Assembly: GCA_001969505.1 (NCBI GenBank)
Contig: LSSK01001696.1
Span: 1-44,209 of the forward strand
Origin: Zancudomyces culisetae
Lineage: Eukaryota > Kickxellomycota > Harpellomycetes > Harpellales > Legeriomycetaceae
Length of the DNA stretch: 44,209 bases
Direction of reading: 5' to 3'
The notes beneath the pieces were generated by a model, which was not told the origin of the DNA, ran no database searches, and saw nothing but the letters and a program-made list of their open reading frames with translations. Positions 30,696 to 40,756 of the stretch are shown here, piece after piece; positions within the stretch are counted from its first letter, which is position 1; each line of letters opens with the position of its first letter. Both the position numbers and the translations under genes were made by a program.

Positions 30696-32023
30696 ATGGC
30701 ATCTACAGTCGATAATACAACCAACGAAAGCTGGGTATGGACCGCCCTGAGCTACGCCAATCCTCTTGAATATATCCCATTTTTGAACAAGGAAAAATGC
30801 GAAGTGATGTTAGAGTATTCAGAAACTGGCGCACCAAAAACATTTTCCAATGAATCCCGCTTGATCGATGTCATAAAATCCAGCTGTCCTTCCTTGTACG
30901 TCAAAAATCAAGGTCCTGCTGTCTTCCACCCCTCCCCAATGCTCCCAACAGGCGATTTTCAGACGCTATATTGTGGATATATGAATGTAAAGGTCACTCC
31001 AGAATCAAATGTCAAGTATGAACGTGAATTGATTATTGCCGAAGATGGCGGAACCATTTCCCTTGACTGGGCAGTTTCCAAAAATGATTTGAAGCCAAAC
31101 ACACCGGTGTGTGTTCTCTTACCTGGTCTGCAAGGTGGAAGCCATGAGTTTTATATCAGAACTGTGGTAAAAAAACTAACTAGCGGCACCAATCCATATC
31201 GCGTTGTTATTGTAAACCACAGAGGATGTGCGAGAACACCACTTACATCGCCTCGGCTTTATAGTGCTGGACACACCGCTGATTTTAAAATGGTCGTAAA
31301 TAAGCTTGTTGAGCGATACCCAGAGGCAAAGTTTGTTTGTGCAGGATTTTCTTTGGGATCCAATCTTATAGTCAAGTATATTGGAGAAGAAGGGGAAAAA
31401 GTGCCGTTCGTAGCAGCAGTATCTGTGTGCAACCCATTCGATTTGAGGGTGTCTGGAGCAGCACTTAATAGGCCCAGGTTTTTCAACAAATACATCTATC
31501 TTCCTCGCTTGACAGGCTCATTGCAGAAGTTTTACGCCAGGTTTAAAGATGTGATTTCGGCAGGAGATTGCGAGTTTGATGATGAGAAAATAATAAAAGT
31601 AAGTGGAAATAAGGGTTCTTTTTTTTTTACATCCCCAATTATACTATATATTTTATACCACACTACCTTCATCGATAACATTACCTAATATAATTAATGT
31701 AGTCAAAGACATTTGAAGAAATTGACAACAATGTTACAGCAAAGGCTTTCGGATATAAAGACTGCTATGAATATTACGACAAATCCAGCTGCAACCCTTA
31801 CTTGGAAAAGGTTTCGATTCCATTGCTATGCATCAATACTGCGGATGACCCGATTACCCCTCCTATGTCTATTAACTTTTCATCTTTCAAGGAGAACCCC
31901 AACTTGGTTCTGGCATTAGTTCCATATGGCGGACATATTGGGTTTTTCGAGTCATTTAGTGGTACTACTTGGCATCAAAAACCAATCTCGGAGTTCTTCG
32001 AGGCTGTGTTGAACCAGCATTAG
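30696..32023 (+). CDS. YheT/EHT1-type alpha/beta hydrolase
   Basis: Two exons, 30696-31598 and 31703-32023, encode 407 residues; the 104-nt intron is phase 0 with a GTAAGT donor. The protein belongs to the AB-hydrolase-4 group that includes yeast EHT1, EEB1 and YMR210W and animal ABHD1/3. Known members are medium-chain acyltransferase/esterases or monoacylglycerol lipases at lipid droplets, mitochondria or ER. LLPGLQGGSHEFYIR is the oxyanion-hole block, VNHRGCARTPL is a family signature, GFSLGSN carries the nucleophile Ser219, NTADDPITPP carries the acid (Asp349/350) and YGGHIGFFE the catalytic His379. The N-terminal 100 residues match the family's lid-side extension (PLEYIPFLNKE). The exact substrate cannot be told by eye. 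Confidence 0.9.
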
Positions 32024-33053
32024 TGCAACATGTGTCGTTGTGGTCTTATTTTACAGTACAGACCCAGTATACGACTCAATTCTATCCAATCTTATTCGTC
32101 TTATTTATGCGAACTTTAGACATGTTTGCGCCACCACAGACACATTTGATTCAGGTAGATACATTTTAAAACATTACGAGAAAGCAAAGTGGAGTGATAG
32201 GCATTTGGGGAGTCAGGAAGCTAGGAGGCTTAACTTTATACTCGCACTCATCCTTATGAGCCTGAGTATATCCAAGCCTAGAAATTTCTACCTTTAGCCC
32301 TTTCCCTTCCTTCTCCAACTATCTTTCATCTTAATCTGACAGAATTTAATACATTTTTATCTCATTTTTTAAATTTAAATAAAATCATCTTTTGCTCTGT
32401 TAACTCATTGGTATCTTTTGGAAGCAAAAGATACCGAATTGTAGTTTTTTTTTTCATTCGTCAATATATTTATGGCTTGTGTCATATTGAAATTCCTCTT
32501 GTGACGTTTTTTTGGACAATTACAATATGTATTAGTATTTTTAGTAGAAGTGTGACTACGTTAGTTGATTCACAAAAATGTTTATTGATGATAATAGAAG
32601 TGAGTGTTAAACTATTGAAATAGGTATGTTTCTTATTAAATAAACTATTAATAAACTATAATATTATGATATGTAAGTGTTAAAATAAATAAGTGCTGTT
32701 TGATCTTCCTCGTTGTCCGATACTGTTCCTTCTTCGTCTTTCCTTGCTTAAGTATTGTTTGTTTTCTTGCTTTTGTATTTTTCTATTCATATTTAGTTTT
32801 ATGGTTTTTGTTGATGGCATTTATGTTTTTGGGGTGTTGTTTAACTACTACTTGTTTGAGAGTGTGTATACTAAATAGGTTGAAAGTTTAATGTTGGTGT
32901 TAGGTATTGGTGTTTGTGTATCTATTGTTATATGCGGGGAAAAATGTCTTAGTCGTGTATATATGCGACACTTGCATCAGAATAAAACCGATATTTCAAT
33001 AAAAAGAATAATAAAAAATAAAAAATTCGTATAAATGCATATAGCTCCTATAA
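32024..33053. other. convergent-gene spacer
   Basis: Between the 3' ends of the hydrolase and the secreted-protein gene. An 85-codon plus-strand frame without an ATG start follows the hydrolase stop (32040-32297) and is probably 3' UTR. 32300-33050 is T-rich on the plus strand with AATAAA-like strings. No gene is supported. Confidence 0.6.
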
Positions 33054-34241
33054 CTAGAACGTTTGTGTTCCCAAAGTAAGGAGAGTTATGATAACGGCAA
33101 CACCATTGTACAAAACGTCGCCAATACAAACACCATCCAAACCATACAAGAACATCACACCTGAAGTAATAGGAGAAACAAAGAAGGATTTGCTTAGAAG
33201 ATTGTTCTTGCCCTCTTCAACCAACTCAAGGAATGTCTTCGAGTTCTTTTCAACAGCACCGAAAACAAAGTTTACCACAAGTGAGACGATTCCCAAGGTT
33301 TTGCTGGAAAGAATCTTAAGTCCAGATGTGATTGTACTTTTTAATATTTGTGGTGATGTGGCAGAAAAGTCGAGAACAGAATCGACAATTGAAGTGAGGG
33401 CATCGATATCACCATCAAAGAACTGTTGAAGAATATCACCAATTGTACCTTCATTATTGGAGTCTATTACAGTACTTCCGAGTTTACTTGTACACCCGAA
33501 TACCTTTTTTATCAAGCTGTCTGCAGTATCAGCAAGCTCTTTCAAATCTGATGTATTTAGCTCAAAGTATTTGGACTTGACAACTTGCGTTCTAACCATA
33601 AAAAGATAGTTTATGTACTGTTCTTTGAGATTTTCGTTTTCTCTCAAGGAGGAAAAAACAGCAGATACAAACGCCGCAGCTCTGTTTTCATTTCCTTGAA
33701 GTCCCTTTAGCACGGTGTTAATCATATTTGTAGCGGCCACGGTGTTGTTTAAATAAGGAGAAAAGACCTTGAAAAGCGTTGAGGGGTTGAGATCCGTATC
33801 AAGATCTGCGACTGATGTGAGGACTTGTAAATAGTCACTCGCCTGATCTGGGCTGCTTTTGATTAATGCTGTCAGAGCATCAAAATCGCTTCTGACTTTG
33901 CTTGATGAACCGGTAGATAGGTTTGTGAGTATACTACTAATCTGCTTGTATAATGCGCTGTCCTTAACTTCATCAGCTGTAGCACGTTTTCCAAGTTTTC
34001 TAGACTTTTGCACAGTTTCAGGCTGTTGTTTAAGAACACACTCGATTCCGCTAGATACCTCACTACAAATGGTTCCTGTGACACATGCGCTTTCTGAAAC
34101 TTTGCCATCAACACAGTAAAAGAATATTCTGCTATCTGCATCACCTACATCACACCACACAGACTTTTCCTTGCAACCATATTGTGGTGCTGCTGCTACG
34201 AGAGTGCTTGATGCTAATGCCAAAAATAAGATGCCGCGCAT
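33054..34241 (-). CDS. secreted protein, CBM19-like Cys domain plus helical domain
   Basis: 395 residues, one exon. MRGILFLALASSTLVAAA is a clear signal peptide. Residues about 20-70 contain six cysteines with the spacing C-x7-C-x14-C-x9-C-x5-C-x9-C and a G-T-x-C motif, resembling the fungal chitin-binding module CBM19. A Lys-Arg pair within KLGKRATADE near residue 86 is a typical KEX2 processing site. The remaining 300 residues are predicted helical, rich in Ser, Leu, Asn and Val, with N-glycosylation sequons (NLST, NNTV, NTSD) and a hydrophobic C-terminus (ITLLTLGTQTF). No catalytic motif is seen. A cell-wall or secreted role is inferred. A TATA element lies 190 bp upstream. Confidence 0.8.
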   Translation of the reverse strand: MRGILFLALASSTLVAAAPQYGCKEKSVWCDVGDADSRIFFYCVDGKVSESACVTGTICSEVSSGIECVLKQQPETVQKSRKLGKRATADEVKDSALYKQISSILTNLSTGSSSKVRSDFDALTALIKSSPDQASDYLQVLTSVADLDTDLNPSTLFKVFSPYLNNTVAATNMINTVLKGLQGNENRAAAFVSAVFSSLRENENLKEQYINYLFMVRTQVVKSKYFELNTSDLKELADTADSLIKKVFGCTSKLGSTVIDSNNEGTIGDILQQFFDGDIDALTSIVDSVLDFSATSPQILKSTITSGLKILSSKTLGIVSLVVNFVFGAVEKNSKTFLELVEEGKNNLLSKSFFVSPITSGVMFLYGLDGVCIGDVLYNGVAVIITLLTLGTQTF

Positions 34242-34430
34242 TTTTATGCTACTATGAAATATGAACTCTTGATGTTATGCTGAGTGATTTACAACTACTG
34301 TTACTACTGTGACAGTTGTATTTGCCTTGTACTGAATTATACTTGTTGTTTTGCTGTTGACTATGATAGTCAGTTTTATTGCAATGATGATTGTTCTGAT
34401 GTTTTTAAATTTGAATGAAAAAGTTGACGA

Positions 34431-34438
34431 TATTTATA
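34431..34438 (-). promoter_or_regulatory. TATA box of the secreted-protein gene
   Basis: TATAAATA on the minus strand, about 190 bp before the ATG at 34241, with an A/C-rich leader between. Good match to a core promoter for a highly expressed secreted protein. Confidence 0.5.
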
Positions 34439-35782
34439 CTTTTTCATCTATCTCATCCTCGATTCTAGTTTTTCTCTTTTGATTTTACTTTCTATTATAC
34501 GAGCGCTAGATATTTGGAAATGATACACTGAACTACAGATGGGTATCTGCTAACATATTGTTGCACACGGAGTAATAACTTTAACATTGCATTGTGAGTT
34601 TGAAACCTCTCAAACAGCGATGATAATTGAAAACCAATTGTAAACGCATTATCGGTATTGAACCGGCAATTACACAACATTTTTATTGTATAATTACAGT
34701 GGATAAAAGTACTGAGTTATGGCATATATTGACTAATTAATAATGGCTAACATGATTTTATTTTTTTGATATTCTCCTAAAGTGAAAATAATAGACCCTC
34801 GAACGATTTTATGTAATGAGCCTGTTTTTAGATTGATAGCCCAACTATCAGACTGATTGTGTTAGCACTCAATGCAAATGTTTATATTATTTCCGATAGT
34901 TTTTAGTCTGGTATGAACTCATTTGCCATTATGAGTAGCGCTTTTTTTATTCGAGTAAAATAAGTACTATGGTACATAGCGCATCTTAGAGAGATGGAGA
35001 GGGATTCGCTTGGTGGATATTGTGTAAGGCTAGTACTCTTTTGGTTTTATAAGATATTTGCTTGACAAGTTCATTACAAAAAAAAGTATCATGTATCATG
35101 GGGTTGATTGGGCAGAGTTATGGCTGAGGTAAGCTTTTCTCAGATACACCTCCATGAACAAACATGGTACCTTCTATTGCACCAAACTCTAGGTGTGGGG
35201 AAGGGGGGGTTATTAAGTCCAAAATTATATAGGGTTTTCTTTTAAACTTTTCCTCATCTGAAGAAATAACTGTGGTAGCAGGGGTGTAAGGATGTTTAGG
35301 TAAGTGTGAAAGCACCAGGTTTATTTAATTATTCACACAGTGGTGCTTTAGTGCAACCCCACAAACTTCTCTTTATGAACATATTTTTCTAGTATTTGAG
35401 TTTCGTTATTATGAGGTAAGTTGGACATATTCAGGTTTATGTTAATGAGCGGGAGTTTGTCAAAAAAGTAAATATGGTACTCACTGTTGCTAAAATGCAA
35501 GATTTTCCAAAAACCAAACTTACAAACACATTTTTATGTAATGTTAGTTTATCAAATCAATCAATTTTGGCAAAAGGAGTATTAGTTTTTTACCTAAATA
35601 CATACACTAGTAAAACAGCTAGCTTTAGATAATCGAAAGCTTTTTATAATGTGATTTCAAAAAAATATGCTTACAAACTATATATAGCAAAGTTTACCTA
35701 ACCAAAAAAGACAACAAAAAAAATGTACGTGTAGACGTACAGAATATAAAGCCGAGTGGCAAGAAAAAACTAAAAATAAGTC

Positions 35783-36037
35783 GTGTACCCAAATACAAGT
35801 CTCACAAATCACGGGTTTCTGGTCCCTGTTAATGAACCCCGGGGTCGTGAGTACTATGTATTATATAATCAATATAGTGTAATTGATAAATTATCTGGTG
35901 ACTTCATTATGACAAATGAATTCGTAAAGTATATCCAAATAAATAACTTTCAGCTTTCACTGAAACAAGTTTGTTTGATATTTGGAGAGGGAAGAGGTGG
36001 TTTGGAAAAGTTATACATTGATGACAAGTGTAGATAA
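35783..36037 (+). pseudogene. possible coding relic (85 codons, no ATG)
   Basis: An open frame beginning at GTG reads with balanced composition (GFLVPVNEPRGREYYVLY, then FIMTNEFVKYIQ) and ends at TAA. There is no upstream ATG or clear acceptor, and the frame before it is closed. Seventy bases on, a different frame is again open. I recognise no family; chance is possible. Confidence 0.2.
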
Positions 36038-37009
36038 TACATACATATTTCTATGTATTGCGCCCGGGATTATACTATCCATCTACTTTCAACCTGGTAG
36101 TACATTCTTTGTAGAGTAACAGCATTTCCTCTACCGCACCATACTGATTTGGTTTCTGCAATTATGCTCACTTTTATAGCTGAAGTCTTTTTTAATTTCA
36201 CAGAAAGGTTTCGACCACGATATTTTATGTTTTAATTTGTGTAGTCAAAATATATACGTGGAAAAATCAATCATCTCAAACTTGAGCTTTTAGATACAGG
36301 TAATACCTCATCTCATATGCGTGTTAGTGACAATCTCAGTTTAATATTCTCAAAAAGCAGTCAAAATCCTTAAATATTATGCTTGTTATACAAACATCAA
36401 ACAAAATAATATGATAAAGACGCAAAACCATCATAACTAAGTTATACTGCATAGACGCAAGAATTGTTGTAAAAAAGAACACTTTTTGGTAACTTTATAG
36501 TGAGCAGGATCATTAGTTAGGCACGACTAAAAATATGTCAGGCTTTTAGGGTGTCTAACCCCTAAGTAGCAAGTAATTACTCTTTGAAACATATCGGATG
36601 AGATGAGTGTTATCTTGGTTGCGCGCGCAAACAAAAACCAAGTCAGTTTTTCCTGCCAGTAGATACATTATTGCACCGAAGCGCCCAAAAGGCAATAAAC
36701 AAAAACGTCTTTATAATGGTAGCAGTAATAATAAATAAAATGCATCTCATGGATTTTCATAAACCATATATGATTCGCTGAAATTATGTATTAGCTTTCT
36801 AAAGTGAAAAAAAATTATTGACCAACAGAAAATTTGAATTGTATTGCGTAATATTTTTTTTGGTCAATATTAAGGAGAACTATATTTGCGTATTTTGAAA
36901 TAACAATTCAAAACCAGCTCTACTTTCAGCAATTCAAGAATCAAAACAGTGGTTGCAGAACCAGTGTCAGAAAACGAATATAAATAGAGACGAAGAAATA
37001 GTATAGAAG

Positions 37010-37768
37010 ATGGACATTCAACTTGGAATCACAGGAAAGGATTTTACAATCCTGCTTTCGGACAAGCAAGTGATGAACTCGATAATGACTATAAAACACG
37101 ATGCTGACAAAACGTATAATCTTACAAAAAATGTTGTCATGTCTACATCTGGGGAGCCAGGAGATGTCACCAATTTTTGTGAGTATATTCTTGGAAATGT
37201 AAAGCTCTACGGAATTCGTAACTATCATGATTTGACTGTCGATGCATGTGCCAAATATACTAGACGTGAACTTGCAATGTCGCTAAGATCGAGGGTACGT
37301 TGATTTTATTATTCATTTTGATCTTCCTCTCTTATCTTTTTTTTAAAAAAAATAATCCCAAGCTGATATCTAAAATCTGAACCAAGAACTTTTGGGAAAA
37401 AACCCCAGAATAACTCATTTATAACGTCTTATTTGTAGGATGCATACCAAGTAAACTTGCTGGTAGGGGGTTTTAATGCTAATACACAAAAACCTGCACT
37501 ATACTGTATCGACTACCTAGCATCAATTGCCAATATTCCTTTTGCAGCTCATGGGTATTGCTCATATTTTAGCTATTCTGTCCTTGACAGGATTTACCAT
37601 CCTAATATGACTGTAGAGGAGGCATTGAACGCCTTGGCGGCCTGTATCTCCGAGCTAAACACTAGATTCATTATTAAACACACGAGCTACACAATCAAAA
37701 TTATCGATGCATCAGGTATATCGGATGTCAGCTCTGATGATTTTTTGAAGCGTCTTACCGTCCAATAA
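37010..37768 (+). CDS. PRE1: 20S proteasome subunit beta-4
   Basis: Two exons, 37010-37294 and 37439-37768, give 204 residues (yeast Pre1 has 198). The 144-nt intron is phase 0, donor GTACGT. Beta-4 is a structural, non-proteolytic subunit of the beta ring of the 20S proteasome core. It has no propeptide and no N-terminal threonine, beginning instead MDIQLGITGKDFTILLSDK as this subunit does. Conserved blocks are VMSTSGEPGDVTNFCEYI, YQVNLLVGGFN, LYCIDYLAS, AAHGYCSYF and the MTVEEALNAL helix. I saw no yeast-style PACE element (GGTGGCAAA) in the 200 bp upstream. Confidence 0.94.
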
Positions 37769-38309
37769 GACCGCTCTGGTATTCTAACTGTACCGAGCTC
37801 TTTTTTATTATGTAAAAATGAAAACTACGCGACTCGTAGTATTCATCTTTTGTTTTATCGCCAAGTCTAATTATATTGACATTGTTTTTTTATATCTTTG
37901 CGCTTTTTAACTACTACTTACATTCTGAATGGAATAAATGTTTCTTTGCATATTTGGAATGTGGCTACTTTTTAAGTTTTTTTTCTCCTACCACATCACA
38001 AAAATAGATTTTAAGAACCTATATCTGAGGTGATCCTGAGTTTTGACTCAGTATATCTATCAGGAGCATGTGTTATTCTGTTGGCACCAGCTATGATCAC
38101 GCCTGTTTTTGCTGTATTTACATCGCTCCACCAATATCCGCAAACACATCAGCCTTATGATATAATTTTTCACAATTTTTGTAAATAAAAGTGGCCAATA
38201 AAAACCATATAACTCTCCACTCACTCACTCAAATCAAATCCATAAATCACACAAAGTTAGAGCTTGGAATTGCTCCAAGCTAAATTAGAACACTAAAAAC
38301 ATACCGAAG
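37769..38309. other. PRE1-RNH201 spacer with hairpin
   Basis: 3' region of PRE1 and promoter of RNH201. It contains no gene. A perfect inverted repeat lies at 38261-38281, just upstream of the RNH201 start. Confidence 0.6.
38261..38281. repeat. perfect 8-bp inverted repeat before RNH201
   Basis: AGCTTGGA (38261-38268), loop ATTGC, TCCAAGCT (38274-38281), ending 28 nt before the proposed ATG. It could be a 5'-UTR stem-loop or a palindromic factor site. Confidence 0.75.
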
Positions 38310-40501
38310 ATGGAGGAGATCATTAAAGGCAAGTACTACTGGATTAAAAGTAGCACAAAGTACTACATATCTTTTGGCTATCTTTATACTCAAGTGTATT
38401 CTGGATGTGTGCGGATTTTTGAAACGGAGGAAATAAAAAAAAAATGCTAGAAATAACATTTTTAGACCCAAAACTCGCCTAACGAAAACATTATCCAAGC
38501 ATTGTATTCTATACACATAAACATTCAAATGCAATGAATTTCAATAAACCTATACAAGTAATGCATTTGTGAATTAAAAATAATAGAGCTTCAGCTACTA
38601 GGGCTCGATGTTACGCAAACTATAACGGAATCGAAAATAGTGTTTTCAAACACGGCCGAGGATTTAACGTAAGTAATCATAGTTGACACGGGTGCTTACG
38701 GATTCGATATTTTATACGATTTATTATTTAAGCGAGCAGTAATATCCGGAAATATTGTTTTCATTTTCTAAAGGTGTTGTAAATATCTACAATGACCACT
38801 TTTAGGAAAAGCTATGTGTTGGGAATTGATGAGGCAGGAAGAGGACCAGTACTAGGTAAGAAATCTACAATTAAAGCATAATGGGATGGTAGGACTTTTT
38901 CTACTGTTATATACGAGGATTAATCAAGTATGAATCTATATTTAACCATTTAAGCTCATATCTCTCAATGAGAAATTATGAATATTTGTATTTGTTCTTA
39001 TAGCTATTGTTTGGTAAAGTAAACTCTTGCAAAACACGGTTAATGTGATTTTAAAACCGCATTTTAAAATAGGGCCCATGGTATACGCGGCATGCTTTTG
39101 CACTGAGGACCAGTATAAGGATTTTTCAAAACAAGGGTTTTGTGGTATGATTGTCAATTTTACTTGAGAGTTGAAGATAATAGCAGCGTTTATCGAGTTA
39201 CTTAGTAAACTTAAATATCTCTTTTACTCAAAAGCTGTGATATCTAAACATAAATGTTATATGATCATTGTTAATAGATTCTAAAGTTCTCACAGAATCC
39301 CAACGAGAGGACCTGTTTTTACGAATACAAACCGCTGAAAACAAAAAACGTACAAGCTGGATCGCCCATTCTCTAAGTCCGCAAGACATATCATATGGGA
39401 TGTTGGCAAAGTGAGTATACTAATTTTTTGGTAGTATCTAGAGGATATAGCAAGCAAGGCCGGCAACATCATAAGAACCGCCACCAGATAAATGTACACC
39501 TCTGCCTCGAAAGTGGGGGGGGGAGAGTTTCCGGTATTTATGTATAAAAAACCCTTCTAAACCTGCCAAATTGAAATTTAAATAGAAAAAAGTATAATCT
39601 GAACTCGCTCGCTCATGACACCACAATTGGGTTGATCAACCGTGTGCTTGAGCAAGGATATAAAATTTCAGAGATATTCGTAGATACAGTTGGACCACCA
39701 GGGTCATACAATAGCAAATTGAGTGCATTATTTCCGGGGATCAAAGTACATGTTGCGAAAAAGGCAGATTCTTTATATCCAATAGTCAGTGCAGCAAGTA
39801 TTGTCGCAAAGGTAGTCATTTTTTCATTATACAGTACATTCCACTATTTGGCTATTTTCGATTGATTTCGATAATACCACTAGTTTCAACAGGTGGAATT
39901 GAGTAAGAGGGCGTACTTGTGGCCTTAGCCACATAATAAGATATTATATTGATTTTTTGTCTAAATTATAGGTTATCCGAGATACAACATTAAAAAACTG
40001 GGTATTTCATGAAAACCACGAGTCCACGTTCATCGATACTAATTTTGGGTCTGGATATCCATCAGGTAGTTACTGATTCCTTTTCTTTACTTCTTGTTAA
40101 CTCTGCTTATCTACAAGTGTAGATATATAAATCGCAATGGCATTGCCAGTTGTTTGATACCTTTAGAAATTCTAGTAAAAAAGCCCACTAATTATTCAAT
40201 AGACCCAACAACAAAAGCATGGTTAACTAAAAACTTTGACCAAGTATTTGGATTTCCTGAAATTGTACGGTTCAGTTGGTCAACATGTCAACGTATCTTG
40301 GCGGATAAAGAACCCAACGTACTCTATCATGATGAACATGACCAAGCTCCTAGTAAAAAACCCTATCCAGCTAAAAGGAATTTTTCCAGCACAACAAACA
40401 TCTTTTCCACCCAAAATCAGATGATAACCAATAATATTAATAATAGCTCGTTTTTGAAATCGCATCAGATAACCATCTGGGAAGATCCATTTTCTTTTTG
40501 A
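38310..40501 (+). CDS. RNH201: ribonuclease H2 subunit A
   Basis: Eight exons: 38310-38328, 38587-38668, 38806-38855, 39073-39144, 39278-39410, 39586-39811, 39972-40065 and 40203-40501; 975 nt, 324 residues. RNase H2A is the catalytic subunit that removes single ribonucleotides and RNA-DNA hybrids from nuclear DNA. Motifs are [16 protein letters not shown] (catalytic Asp42, Glu43), [11 protein letters not shown], the HDTTIGLI helix, [21 protein letters not shown] and [14 protein letters not shown]. Intron 1 begins GCAAGT rather than GT; all other donors are GT. The proposed start joins MEEIIK to ELQLLGLDV and on to [12 protein letters not shown], with every phase consistent. The simpler alternative begins at the ATG at 38792 ([11 protein letters not shown]) and gives 295 residues. 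The catalytic part is certain; the first two exons are probable. Convergent with UBA4, 255 bp apart. Confidence 0.9.
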
Positions 40502-40756
40502 GTTACCACCGCTTTTATCAAGCTAACATCGTTCTCTCTCTCTCTCCTTTCCTCTCTTCTCGTTTCTTTCCCATGTTTTTTTTTTGAGAGGAAGCTGCTA
40601 TAGATATTGGTAGTCTTTATTTAGTAAAATTTTGTGAATATACAGATAAAATAACCCTAAAAAATCAGCACAACCATAAATACATTGAAGGAAGGGTCGG
40701 AGAGATAACCAGGAACGTAGCAGGTATAATGGTTATTTTTGGTAAATACAGTACAT

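Larger units (their letters stand above)
34242..37009. other. long spacer with coding-looking fragments
   Basis: 2.8 kb with no intact gene. Minus-strand segments at about 35118-35315 and 35340-35520, and plus-strand segments at 35783-36037 and about 36108-36235, read like protein but are separated by stops and lack ATG starts. This may be a decayed gene or repeat. A GTACGT/ACGTAC inverted repeat lies near 35725-35740. The last 200 bp form the PRE1 promoter. Confidence 0.5.

Noticed and set aside
35290-35320. U1 snRNA 5' end (ACACTTACCT on the minus strand)
   Set aside because: Bases after ACTTACCT (AAACATCC) do not match U1; it is more likely a chance donor complement.
36800-37009. PACE proteasome element upstream of PRE1
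   Set aside because: No GGTGGCAAA or close variant is present on either strand.
38310-38450. Separate 46-aa gene starting at the RNH201 ATG
   Set aside because: The frame reading through is better explained as retained GC-AG intron, because the spliced product joins the conserved RNase H2A core in phase.
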